A stretch of 64,000 nt of DNA, from positions 1 through 64,000 of the forward strand of contig WNNJ02002134.1 in NCBI GenBank assembly GCA_012934845.2, given 5' to 3'. The notes beneath the pieces are model-generated. The model had not been told where the DNA came from. It was given only the letters and a program-made list of their open reading frames with translations, and searched no databases. The DNA is from Pomphorhynchus laevis. Taxonomy: Eukaryota; Acanthocephala; Palaeacanthocephala; Echinorhynchida; Pomphorhynchidae. Numbering within the stretch: position 1 is the stretch's first letter; each line of letters starts with the position of its first letter. Both the position numbers and the translations under genes were made by a program. Shown piece by piece: positions 42,456-54,489 of the stretch.

Positions 42456-43880
42456 CCAATATAACTTTTTTATTATAAATACTAAACCCATAATCTTCTT
42501 CCATTTCGATTATATAGTTTTATTGGAACAAAGAAATACTTTTCCTTTATTTGAAAAATTCAATATTTTGATAGCTCCTGGTATCATAATCATAATAAAT
42601 GAACTTTATCGTTAACAGTAATAACTTTCCACAATTTAATTTTATTGAATATTCGAGAAATATAAAATATTTTGATGTTCAAGATTAAATCAAGTGATGT
42701 GTACGCCATCGGTACAGTTTGTCATACTCGCTACTACATAACCTGTAGTTTGATTTCAGCAAGACATTCGTATAAAAAACATTTTGTCAATGTCTTTTGA
42801 TTAATCGAAAATTGACAAGTTAATAAAAGCTACTGAGAGTTTTTAATTTATATCTCTTTTTACAAAAACAGCTTTTTATTAGCTGATTTTTGATGATAAT
42901 ATTCCGTCAATTGTTGTTTGATATATTTAATTAACAGAAAATTGTAAGAAAAAAACATAAATGATTTATCAATCAATTTTATTTTGTGATAAATCGGCTT
43001 GTAACGCGGAATGATTTCACTTCGCTATGTGCTTCAACAGGAGAATTATTTCAATATACTTCTAATACGTTAGAAGGTACAAGAAACGCCATAGTGAACA
43101 CCAATATTTTTATATCTTTCATTAACAATGATTATACTTTGACGTGGTAAAGGATCACCTTGGAATTTATAACTTGCTTTGTAACATATTTTGTTTTTAA
43201 ATTGCAGACTTAAAATGAATCGTGTAGGTGCAACAGAGAACACCTTTACATAATTCTAAAACATGTGTTTTTGTGTAAATGCAAAAAATAATGAAAATTA
43301 AATGTGTGAAAAATACGGTGTCACAAGTTTTCTTTGAATTTTCTATATTATTAAACTGAAAATTGCTAGGCAGATATAAAAGAAAACGAACTTGAAATGA
43401 TTTTGCTGATATAATAGGTAAAATATGTGACCAGCTAGTGCATAGCTAAAATTTCTATTTACCAAAGAAATCCAATATTACGTAAATGGCAAAATCTTTA
43501 TTTTAGTTCTGTCTATGCAATGGACGGACAACATTTTTAATAAAAAGATAAGATGTTTTTGTATATTAAAATTCATTTTGTCGTCAACGGTGGGTTATTT
43601 ATCCGACTATCAATTTAAGTAAGAAAATATTAAAGTGTTTTTAAACAATTTTATGTCTACAACTACGATTAAATTATTAAATTGCTTATTGAATCTATAA
43701 TTGAATAGATTATTAAATATTATATAAATCTATTATTAAATTTTAATAAGGCATGTGCTATAGACGTGTACTTACCAAAACTGAATTGATAGTGTGTTAT
43801 TGTTCAGCATAAGCATTGACGTGTATTTGCAAAAACGAACAAATCGCGTTTTTTAATATTTTATAATGATCCATTATTGA
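42456..43880. other. Non-coding, nothing recognised
   Basis: AT-rich intergenic DNA. A 69-codon frame at 42406-42615 overlaps the MITE and is not supported. Confidence 0.4.
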
Positions 43881-43881
43881 T

Positions 43882-44057
43882 AAAGAATTATTGCAGCTGG
43901 ATCAAAGAAAAGAGGAATTTTTTTATTGATATTTCGCTAACCTGTTAGTATCTTTAGAAAATTACCTGAAGTAAGTTTTTGAAGATGCTAACAGAAGTTA
44001 GTGAAATATCAAATAAAATTCCTCTTTTCTTTGATCCAGCTCCAATAATTCTTTATT
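43882..44057. mobile_element. Foldback element, ~75-bp inverted arms
   Basis: Left arm 43882-43953 and right arm 43981-44057 are near-perfect reverse complements, with words GAATTATTG, AGCTGGATCAAAGAAAAGAG, GAAATATCAA and GTTAGTATC/GATGCTAAC. Only a short spacer separates them, so the RNA or single strand would form a long hairpin. Related single arms lie at 44194-44265 and 61180-61255. Confidence 0.8.
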
Positions 44058-44079
44058 TATATTTATATAACGATAGAAT

Positions 44080-45180
44080 TTATAATTAAAATTTAAATTA
44101 AATTCATTTTTTATGAATTGACAATAAATACTGAAGATTCGAACAGAGATTACTAACCCTTAAAGGTGCTAACCTCTGAAGATGACTAACCTCTGAAGAT
44201 GCTAACAGATGAGATGCCAAATATCAATAAAACAATTTTCTACTTTTCCTTGATCCAAAAATTCTAAATCGCGTGTTTATCGTTTGGCTTAAAGTTAACA
44301 TTTGTTGAGCTTTTTAGAAAATAAATTTCGAGACAAGTGTTTATTTTTTAGAATTTTCGGACTCGTCATCTTCATTTATCTCTGAATAGAAATAAAGTTC
44401 AAATAAAAGCACAAAATTTATTTATATTTTGCTTTATAAATCAAAAATAAAATAAAACAGAATATATTTATATTTCAAAAATATAAAATTTGCATTACAA
44501 TTTAAAATTTTAATATTATAAAAATTAATTTTTTATTAATTTATAAAAATTATTTTTATATTAATTTATATTATATTAATTTTATATTATTCAAATAAAT
44601 GCATAAGGTTTCGTTATATTTAGTTCCTATCAACTTACCTAAATAAAGTTTATAGGAACGAATAACTAGGTGAAAATTAAGTATAATTCCAAAAATTCAC
44701 AATTCAGAAAATTGCAATCTGTTTATTTCAAATAAGTAATCAGTTTGAAATTTTTCAAAGAGGATAACAAAATATTCAAAATATTGAATTTTTGGAATAA
44801 AAGATAAAAATTATCTAATTTAAAATTCTGATAATTACATATAAATTAATGTTTAGGAGTGATAACTTTATACAAATCCATATATGACGAAATTAATAAT
44901 TAAACAAAATCCGGGTATTTTCAAAATCCATAATATTATAATTCATAGATTATGCTATCACAATCAGAAAACTGCAAACTGGTAATCTGAATATGATTGA
45001 AGGATCTGTAGAAATACTGTAATTTTTGGAATAAAAGTATTTCACTCTTCATATTTCTTTCTTTTCAATCTCGTAAGGAAAGAAATTTATATTGTTTAAA
45101 AAATATATGTAACATAAAAATAAGATTTTATTAATACAAACATAAATCAATCAAACATAAATAAGTTTATCTTTTTCATC
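44080..45180. other. Non-coding with one foldback arm
   Basis: 44194-44265 is a lone arm of the foldback family (GAAGATGCTAACAGA ... TTTTCCTTGATCC), preceded by a twice-repeated CTAACCTCTGAAGATG. 44080-44130 resembles the far 3' UTR of the PLE. The remainder is AT-rich with nothing recognised. Confidence 0.5.
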
Positions 45181-48100
45181 AATCTTCGAACTGAACTGCT
45201 TGTCTTCGAACTGCTACGGTCTTCCGTTCCATTTACGGCCTCAAATCCATAAGGATCTGAGCCCACAACCATTCCAACACGCCGCCTTGCGACTGAACAA
45301 CAAAGGGTATTTCACCTTCCCCCGAAGAGTCCAGTCGGTGCGGACTATACAGGGTAACGCGAGATGAGGAGCTTGATAAACCTTAGTCTTTGTTCTGGGG
45401 AACGTCCTCTTGAAAAGAAGACCAATCCCGAGATCGCAAAGTACCCCAGAGGCGCACTTGGGTTTTCTCTTTCAATTATGTTTTGCCCGTTTCATGCTCA
45501 TCTAGCTCTCTTCAGGATACGTTTAAGTCTATCCAGGTAAGCTTTCGCTGACCAGTTCACCGTAATGGTGAATCCCAGGTATTTTACTCGATTTGTGAAG
45601 GTAGGGAGTGGTTGATTAGTCAGGATGGAAGATAGAGCTGAGAGTTCTAATCTCTTGAGTCTTTTCTTTGTCGCAGGGGCGCCATGAAAGACAAACACCT
45701 GCGATTTGGAGGGGTTTAAACAAGGTTGGATATGGGCAGCTGTTCTTTTAATCTTGTAAAGAAACGGCTGATGTCAGAGACTACATCTTTGCACCTGCGT
45801 CCAGAGAACAGGGCTGTGGTATCATCAGCATATACCACAAGATGTTGATGGCGTTTGAATTTTTTGTTGAGTTCAATGGAGGTAGCAAGACATAAGATTG
45901 GAGAAAATGGGGAGCCTTGAGGCACACCCATAATAGGGTGGAACTGACGTGCATTATGGTCGTCTTCATAGAAGAATCGCTTAATGTACAGCAATCTTTC
46001 CACCCTGTTAACAACTATCGCAGGCAACCCGAGGGACCTGAGAGAAGTGATAACAAAAGGAATGGAAATGCGGTCAAATGCAGCCGAAAAGTCAAGAAAG
46101 ACAGCCACAGCAAGCTGATGACTGTTATCTTGACAAAACTGTTGCACTTCACCTATTGCTGAATGGACCGAGCGATCTTTTACGTACCCATGAAAACCTG
46201 GTGGGATTAAATTTCGCCTATTTAGATGGTCGCGGATTTTACGCGCAAGCGCTTTTTCGTAAATGGAGATGAGGGAGTTTTGAATTGAAATAGGCCGCAG
46301 ATCTTTGGGACATGTAATCGACTTCTTTTTACGTAAAAATACTTGACGGCTAATATTAATGTTAGCAATGTCGGACGGGAGGCTAATAGCATTGTTATAG
46401 CGATTCCTTGCTAGGACTGTCTGTCAAAAACTGACAGACACGAGTGGAGAGTGGCGAATGGGTTCTGAATGTGCCCGGGAAAAGGCCCCCAGGAGTTAAG
46501 GATATCTGTAACAGATAAGTCCCTACTCCTTAAGTCACACCAAGGCGGGATTGGTTGAGGTGATTGAGTGCTCCATAATTGTGTAGGGATAGTAACTCCT
46601 CCAAAACTATATTAAGGCCTATTCTACCAATCCAACCCAATGCTCTATCCTTCCAACAGACAAACTTCTTGAATATCTTCCAGAAGGAAGACTGAGAAGG
46701 GCTAAGGCGAGAAATGCTTGCCTTATCCCTACACAGCTGGAACCTATATCTGGTGCTCCAGTATTCGTTCGAGAGGGCTTGTCTGGCGGAAACAGAGAGA
46801 TTAGGAATGTGTAGCATTTTAGCTAGTACCTTGAGTTTTGTTGGAGTGGGATTGTATATGCGACCTTTATAGGTAGTCGCTAGTATCGCGGTAGCTTGCG
46901 AAGAGAAGTAGGTATTAAATTCGGTCAAACTCTCATTCCCAATATGGGGGAAGAGTTGGATAGCTGCCTGAAAGAAGGGCACCCTGATGGGATCAAAGTG
47001 GAAGCTTCTCCTCAGCAACGTATATTACTCTAACCGCTAATGAATTAGGTCATGAGAGGTGGTCTGAAGTTGGCGCGACTGCTCAGTACAGAAGGGTTTC
47101 TACAACCACTTCTTATGTAGCAGTAATATGTCGAGGAGTGAATTAATAGTTGAGCAATGAAAGATGGAGCATGGTGGTTTGTGAATAAGATAGTCGTTCT
47201 TGGCTATGCGGTTTGCTGCATTAATCCAACGACCAGTAGTGTCGTTGAAATCACCAAGTAACATGTCATAGCCACTACCCAATATACGATCCAAGAGGTC
47301 ACGGTTTTGTGAATTTCTCCTGGCCGTATGTAAATATTGGCTATGCTGATGCGTTTACCGTTCTTACGAAGTGATATAGATAAACCAGATAGGGCAGGAC
47401 AAGAATAGTTAGGAAAAAGGGAAGATCTTAAGCAGCATTTAACTAAGGTTAAAAGACCCTGAGATGAATTGGAGTGAGGAGAGGTTATATACGGAGTGAA
47501 GTGGGTGTATATATGCTGAGGGATAAATCGAGTAATGTCCTGAGGGATACGGATAGACCGCGTCTCATGAAAGACTATAACATCTGCATCTCAAACCAGA
47601 TAAAAGGCTAAGGGCAGAATCACCTCCCGAATTCCACTAATGGATATTCAGTGAAAAAGGCTCGGGTTTACTCACCATTGTGTTAGATTAGTTGGACGGG
47701 GGAAGCCAACCTAGACAGAGCTAGGTGCGGGAAGGTTGCTCTTTCCCACCACTAGCCCATCCAGGGTCGGAACCCCCAGAGCAATATCTTCATTTCCCAG
47801 GTTTGAGGCGCTGCCTTTCTCCATCAGTAGTTTTTCGACTTTTAGAGGGGGAACTGTCCGAGCTGACGCCCCTCTTTTCTTGGAATGTGGCATAGTAGGT
47901 TTTGGCGGTATCGTCTTGGAATTAGAAAAGCCCTGTAAGGCCGGTATGCCCAGCAAAGCCGATACCAGGGGCGCAATCATACTCTCCATTTGCGCTAAAA
48001 TAAATCTTTTTTTGAATCGATAAGTTGTATTATGTCTTTATCAGACATTCTGTCAGACGATGAGGCCACAGAATAAAAATCAGTAGGACAACTCGGAATA

Positions 48101-48750
48101 TGTAAAGGATCAGCGAAGGAACGCTGATAAGTTTTAAAATACTTACAACGCCTAGACCACGCCGTGTGGTCTCCAGAGCAATTATTGCAGACTGTGGGAG
48201 TCGTGCATTTCGTCCCTACCAGCAGACTATTGCTGGAGTCGGACCTGCACACACCGCATATTCTCTTAGATGAACAGGACGATCCTCAGTGCCCCCACTG
48301 GTGGCATACATTGCAATAGGGGTACGTCCAATTGTCTTGTTCGATTATTGTGAATCTTAGGTTGTACCCCAGGAAGGGGTTTGATGCCGTTTTAGATAGT
48401 ATAGGTGCCTGATCAATGTTCGCAGTGCCGGACGCAACTGGAATTTTCTCCCCAGACTTGGACTAAACGGTCCGTACAGATGAAAGTTTAAATGTCTTTT
48501 TAGTGAACACAAATCCTCCTCCTCAAGTAGAGGGGGGAATTCGAAATTTTCAGCATAGCCTGGAAAGGCTCCAATTGTATTGAAATCAAATGTGTTAGAT
48601 TTTTAGAGAAATACGAGTCATATTTGTTCATCATATTAGAGTTTACAAAAGAAATCTTGATGATGGTCTCGTACATTCTTACTGAGTTAAAGACGATTCT
48701 ATTACACTGCAGTTTTACGAAATCTCTATAAAATAATTGAACACTTTTTT
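45180..48750 (-). mobile_element. Jockey-like LINE copy 1, ORF1 plus ORF2, broken
   Basis: Minus strand, right to left. ORF1 (about 47700-48750) with zinc-knuckle pieces CNVCHQWGH and CNNCSGDHTAWSRRC. ORF2 endonuclease piece YDMLLGDFNDTTGRWI (47100-47294). Pre-RT region WSTRYRFQLCRDKASISR, FWKIFKKFVCWKDRALGWI (46530-47018). RT with VAVFLDFSAAFDRIS, GVPQGSPFSPIL and YADDTTALFSG (45716-46147). Post-RT VKYLGFTITVNWSAKAYLDR (45498-45698). The 3' UTR runs to ~45180. ORF1 with CCHC knuckles before an EN-RT ORF2 fits the Jockey/I group. Many stops and frame changes are present (more than eight). A second copy of the family lies at 54490-57890. Confidence 0.82.
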
Positions 48751-48839
48751 TCTTTCCATAGGCATCGTGAATGAAATTATAGCCAAATTTTGTAGTTTAG
48801 GTGCATCTTTTGAAAAAATTGGTAACAATTCATTTACCT

Positions 48840-51300
48840 TAACGTATTTATTTAATCAGCAGTGGAGGAAATGTCCCTACTGACGTACCGAGTTCACTAT
48901 CGCCTGAGCTTATTTCTCAACTGCTGATTTTCGAGACTCATGCTTGGATAGTGTCTTTGAGTAAAATGCAACCGAATGTCCTTCTTAGTTTAATGTTGCT
49001 GCAGCCGCGTTGTTTGACGCTTTTGTCTCTATGACAAAGCTTTTTGACCAATCGATACATTTTAAAGCTGCTTTCATGATGTCATCATTCAAGTCATAAA
49101 ATTCTTTGATTGTATTCTTTTGGTGAGAAAAGTTGCTTGTTGTGACATCTTTGTTATTTTGTAGAGAAGTTTTCGATCGACTTTGAATAGTACGAGAATA
49201 AACCAATACATCCTCGTAAAGTTATCTCGTTCAATAGAGGTTTGAGGCTGACCAATCCTTTAAGTCTATCGGGATAGGGGCGGATTTCTCAATTTCCAAT
49301 TTTGTATCCAAATATTTGGATTGATTACTTACCGAACTCACACTAGTTTTGGTAATAGCGCAAGCCCACTTTATTGGCCATTCTGTTAAATGCTTGTAGG
49401 TTGTATGGTTATCTTCTATACTTCGACCACATACAGTTATATTGTCCATTTATGCGAATACTCCCTTAAACTTATACTGTTTTATAATTCGATTCATTAT
49501 ATTTTGAAATATTGGAGGTTCATTTGTAACTCCAAATGGGATTAGATTGATTTGGAGAAGCCTTCCCAAAAATCGTCATGGGTTTATCTTCATTCTGTAT
49601 TGAAATTTTGTACTTCTCAAATATATCGCACTGAACACGTTGTATTCTGAAATTTTTCTGAGGGTATCAGAAAAGTAAAACGATTAATTGTTGATAAGTA
49701 GTCGATTCCCTACCGCTTTTTATGTTTCCTTCACCACCCCAACTTGAGCTCTCCACTGTGAATAGCTGTGTTAAATAAACAGTTAACATAAATTTCGTCT
49801 AAAATTCGAGAACATTCGTCTAACATCCATTTATGAACTTTCGATCTTCTAGTGAATATATGCGTGACTTTGTGACAATTGAATTTACGTCATTGGGCAT
49901 GAATTCGAAAATACGAGAACGATCTATATTCCTTGTTTGTGTCGCGTTGTCAGCATAGTATTGACGCCTTTAAACATAATTTGAATTCTTTCAAATCTTT
50001 TCATAAATTGATGTCCTAGTAACAAATCGCAGAATAAATTTGGCAAAATTAATACAGTTACATCGTTTTAATCAATTTCGTTATATTTCATATAAAATTT
50101 GCATTCACCACATGTCGTATACTGCAGGATTTTGTTGCTAAATATCCTTTGCAGCTTGTGTCGTATCGGATGCTTGAGACGATCTGCGACAGCTTTGCTT
50201 ATGAAGTTTTCAGAGCTTCATGTGTTCCATCAATGTTGATGTAGATAAATCGTTCACATGAGTAGTAATGATTGCTAGATGTAAGCACTTGTCGACTCGA
50301 AAGATTTCTTAGACTTACACAATCTGGCAAAATGAACAACTTTTTGACAGCTATGAATATTTCGTTACGCGCTGGACACTGTTGACGTGGATGTGCAATG
50401 CTTCCACGATAGAAGACATTTTTCTTTTGATGAAATTTGGCCTTGGAACATGGAACACACAAAAGCAGAGTGATTATGTCATTTCGTTGCTTGTTATCGA
50501 TGACGCCATCTGCATTGCTGGTTTGTGATGCCATCAACTGGATGCTATCACTGATCGGTTTGAACTGAGCTCGTTCGGCGTACATGCAACTATTAGTTTC
50601 GACGTGTTCAAAAATCAGTACATACTCGACAACTTTATCTAACGATAATTGAGTATGCTGCAATAGGTTTTGGCAGATTCTCCTTGATGACATTCCAGTA
50701 ACGAGAGTATCTCTCATTGCCTCGCCATTTGCCTCAATCTCTGAAATTGCGGTATACTTACATTGGTCAGCTAGTACTCGGAATTCCCGAACAAAATCTG
50801 TTACGGATTCATTAGGTTGCTGGCCATTCATTAGTTGATCGGCTTTGTATAACATTTGACTAGGGACTGTTACGAGTGTATGTAATCCTTAGTTTCCTTG
50901 AAGTAGCTTATACTCTGCGAAACCGAACTGATCAGCACTTTAAGCTCTAGTCGTTTAAATTGCAGTCAGCAACAAAGTTCTCGAAGATCCTTATCTATTG
51001 TCGCCAAGATTCTTCCGCATAGGGATCAGAGGGCAATATCGTTAGTCGTTCCGGTTTTAGAACGTGGCTGTTCATTGATGATTGGCTTTGGTCCATTATC
51101 TGAACAGAAAAAAATTTCGTCAGTAAATTGTAGTAAATTGTAAACAACAAAAATAGTATTAAAGTTTTTTTGAAGGAAAACCTAAGCAAAATGTTTACTG
51201 AAGAAAAACGTGAAACTTTTATATGTCGGCATCGCTTGACGATCAAGCGATGACAGTAACAATAAGTGATAACAATATAGTGGAAACCTAGCACGCTATA
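48840..51300 (-). mobile_element. Ty3/Gypsy-type LTR retrotransposon fossil, broken
   Basis: Minus strand. Gag-like region at the right (50199-51294, including an N-terminal PERLTILPSDPYAEESW stretch and a capsid-like VTDFVREFRVLADQCKY region). Protease/RT region in the middle and RNase H at the left (SFVIETKASNNAAAATLN, then VAFYSKTLSKHESR). Integrase and both LTRs were not recognised. It is heavily broken with many interruptions and ends at the left against LINE copy 1. Looks old. Family placement from RNase H and gag layout is moderate. Confidence 0.65.
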
Positions 51301-51710
51301 ATAATGTTTTATAATAATATTTTTTTTATATCAAGTCAAATAAGAATCTTCAATACGTTCTACCGCAATATTTGCGCCCCCCCCATAGATGCAGCAAGCG
51401 CCCTAAGATTTGTATCACGGTTATGGAATCCCACTGTCTGCATTTGTAGAAGTTCGGATGCATAAAGTTGTTTTGGAGTTTGGTTGTTGATTTGTCGGCT
51501 GATGTTGCTAGGAATGAAGACGATTTAATAGTTGAAACAACGAAGCAGTATACTCTTAATTATACTGCTTAAATTTTTTAATTATTATTAATTTACACTA
51601 GAGTGAGCAAAAGCTCGTTATAAGGTGAGTCACAATAGTCACAAAGTTAATAAAAAAAATGAAAAAAAGTCATGTAATTGTAGTCACAAAGTTCTTCAAT
51701 TGTCGTTTGA
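51301..51710. other. Spacer between the Gypsy-type fossil and a CR1-like LINE
   Basis: Contains a run of nine C (51376-51384), a short AGTATACT/AATTATACTGCTTAA pair and AT-rich sequence. It could hold a decayed LTR, but none is recognisable. Confidence 0.35.
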
Positions 51711-53710
51711 ATGAAGTTTTTGATGCACATGTTACTATGTGAGCAGGTAGATTGTTCCATACAGTGCGCACCCTATCTGGTAACCTCTGCATACATCTCT
51801 GATGTGTAGTTTCGCCATGATGTAAAGGCCGTGACCTCTGAGTGTTGATTCCTTGCGGATGGGGAAGATATCTGTCAAAGGATGATCACGACGGTTTACG
51901 GCTGCCCATGCCATCATCAAGTCTGATATTAAGAGAGACTTTTCTATTGATGTAACGCCTAGCAAGTAAATTCTACTTTCAAATGATAAGCCTCTTATCG
52001 AGGGAACCAAATGCGTTGCTTTGCGTAGCACCTTTTCAACATTCGTATACTCAGTTTTTGATTGAGGATGCATGGCTTGCGATGCATATAACACGTGACT
52101 CAGAATCAACGATTCGTAAAGTGGTTTAAATGACGGAATGTTGACTCTGCGAATAGTTCTGCGTAGCATAACAAGAATTTGTAAGCACTTAGTTTTGACT
52201 GCAGCGGAGTTGATATTTGTTTTTAGGTCATCTGTTATTATTAAACCTAAGTCCTTGTAAGAGTTGACCACGCTTATTTGCCTTCCGCTTACTTCGTAGT
52301 TTGCAATATGTCGCCTGCGTGCAACCAATGCTGCAGGTTCGATATGTCCAATTGTAGGATGTGCACGTCGTTGTCGTTTTTGATGGCCAGCCAAATTTTA
52401 ATATCATCTGCATATAGAATACAGTCAGAAGCTATAAGTGGTATTACACTATTAATGTATATATTAAAGAGCGTTGGGCTCAGGACTGAACCTTGTGGAA
52501 CGCCAGAGTGTAGTTGAATGTTAGATGAAAACGAGTCTCCTATTTTAACCGTAAATGAGCGACTGTATAAGAAGTCAGAAATCCAATGGAGGATGCAAGT
52601 GTGCACTTCAATGTCATATAATTTACCGATAAGGATTGAATGGTCTACTCGATCAAACGCTCGCGATAAATCAAAAAAGACAATGTCAACGTCGTTTCCG
52701 ACATCTATCGAAGAGGCCCAGCTGTGTCTCGCGGTAAGTAAGTTTTCTCGTAATGGATCGTAGTTTACGGAAACCATGTTGTTGATTATTCATGATTCCC
52801 ATCCTGTTGAGGAGTGTCTCCAAGTCAGCAAGCACTATTCGCTCCGAGAGTTTGCAAGATATGCATGTAAGGCTGATTGGACGGTAGTTCGATAAACGTG
52901 ATTTATTTCCTTTCTTATAGATTGGGCACACTATTGCGGTTCTCCAGTCATCAGGTAAGGTCGATGTATATAACGAGGCAACAAATAGGCGATGAAGAGG
53001 TGTACACACAGTGGTAGCGAGTTCACGTAGGGCAATTGACGGTATGCCGTCTGGCCCAGAGGAATTAGTTCTTGGTAGTCTTCTTAGTTCCGGGAATACA
53101 TTATTCAGTTGAACGATTTTTAGTTGAACGATATTCAGTTGAACGATCTTCTTACTGATTAATGACGGGTTCGCGATTGTAAATTAGTTTGCAAATAAAT
53201 CAGCAATCGATTTTTTGTCACATACCAAGTTGTCCGCATCGTCTAATACGCATTGTAGTTGAGCGTGTCTTGATTTGCTCTGCTTGGTTACAAACGAATA
53301 AAATCGCTATGGGTCAGATCGAATTTGGGAACATAGATTATTCATGAATGTCCGTTGCTCATTGCGTTTAATTGACGTCGCGTAGTTTCGAGCTTTTCTG
53401 TAAGCCTCGAAAAGCCAAGTTACGTTTTTTATTGCCTGTCTTACAGAGTGTACGAGCCACTGAGTTGCTTGCCTTGGTTTCGTTTTTACGCTCATGGTAG
53501 GTGAAAATATGTCAATCAGGTGACGGAGCACATCTCGAAAATCGTTCCATGCCTTGTTTACGCCTATGGAGAATGGATCAAGCCACTGATGATGTGACAA
53601 AAGTGCGGCAATAGTGGTGTAGTCAGTTTTGTATACGTTGATTCTGGAAACAGGAGGCACAAGATCCTTGACGATATTTGGAAATGTCAGTTCTATAATT
53701 AGCACGAGAT
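51711..53710 (-). mobile_element. CR1-like LINE, RT and C-terminus, 5' truncated
   Basis: Minus strand, right to left. EN-RT linker TQWLVHSVRQAIKNVTWLFE, ARNYATSIKRNEQRTFMN (53307-53705). RT start LPDDWRTAIVCPIYKKGNKS, NYRPISLTCISCKLSERIV (52686-53009). Core VDIVFFDLSRAFDRVDHSIL, SGVPQGSVLSPTLFNIYINS and CILYADDIKIWLA (52289-52777). C-terminal DLGLIITDDLKTNINS, SLILSHVLYASQAMHP, VEKVLRKATHLVPSIRGLSF (51735-52394). An extra ATTCAGTTGAACGAT repeat lies in the linker (53104-53145). About five frame changes or stops; inactive. Best relatives are CR1-type LINEs, and the element at 57930-60830 is a relative in the opposite orientation. Confidence 0.85.
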
Positions 53711-53879
53711 GATCACTGGATCCTAAGGGGGCCTAAAGTGTATGTCATTAATTAATAATAATAAAGTGTACGTCATTAATTAAATAATATTTTTTTTAAT
53801 TTTTTTGATATATTTTTTAATTATCAATAAACATAAACAGAAAACTAAGTGGTACATCAAATTCGTGTTCTTTCATACT

Positions 53880-54480
53880 TCTTAGGTGGACGCCTGTAGG
53901 ATACGAGCAGTTCTCTTCGTCGTGCTTTATGAGGCAATCATCACGTTCATACATTGCCTACTTGCTGTTTGGCTTCTAACTGATATTATGTTCGTTCTTA
54001 TACACATTGAGGCAGCAACCGCAAGAGTTAAACTTATATCTGAGCAAACGCGTCGGATACTCTCGGAGTATGGCGACTTTAATGAAGTAGAAGACTTGGC
54101 TGCAATCCACCTCAACAATTGATGTGCTTCTGCTCCAATGCTTCTGCTTTTTGAAAATATCACGGGGACGAAAAATGCTCTTTCAACTTCAGCAATGCGT
54201 TGTCCATACTTTGCGAACTTCCTTGTAGAGTGATATGCGTGACTGATGGTCGGGGTCATGTGAGAGTACGATGGCACCATTGGGGTTGCCATCTCGGAGT
54301 ATGGCAACTTTAATGAAGTAGAAGACTTGACTGCAATCCACCTCAACAATTGATGTGCTTCTGCTCTAATGCTACTGCTTTTTGAAAATATCACGGGGAC
54401 GAAAGTTGCTCTTTCAACTTCAGCAATGCGTTGTCCATACTTTGCGAACTTCCTTGTAGAGTGATATGCGTAGACTCGAT
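53880..54480 (-). mobile_element. LINE C-terminal tail with an in-frame 231-bp tandem duplication
   Basis: A 191-codon open frame. AYHSTRKFAKYGQRIAEVER, FVPVIFSKS, AEAHQLLRWIA appears twice (TCTCGGAGT at 54061 and 54292, period 231 = 77 codons), followed by LTLAVAASMCIRTN. It is the same kind of tail as at 12728-12900 (NPESCFEYHECRKKSKYLER, VTEVERASFIPAILS), so it belongs to that LINE group. The duplication keeps the frame open. It is joined directly to the 3' end of the Jockey-like copy 2. Confidence 0.75.
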
Positions 54481-54489
54481 TGGACTCGA

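Noticed and set aside
51376-51384. Run of nine C as a possible polypurine/polypyrimidine tract of an LTR element
   Set aside because: No LTR border, primer-binding site or matching second repeat could be seen near it.
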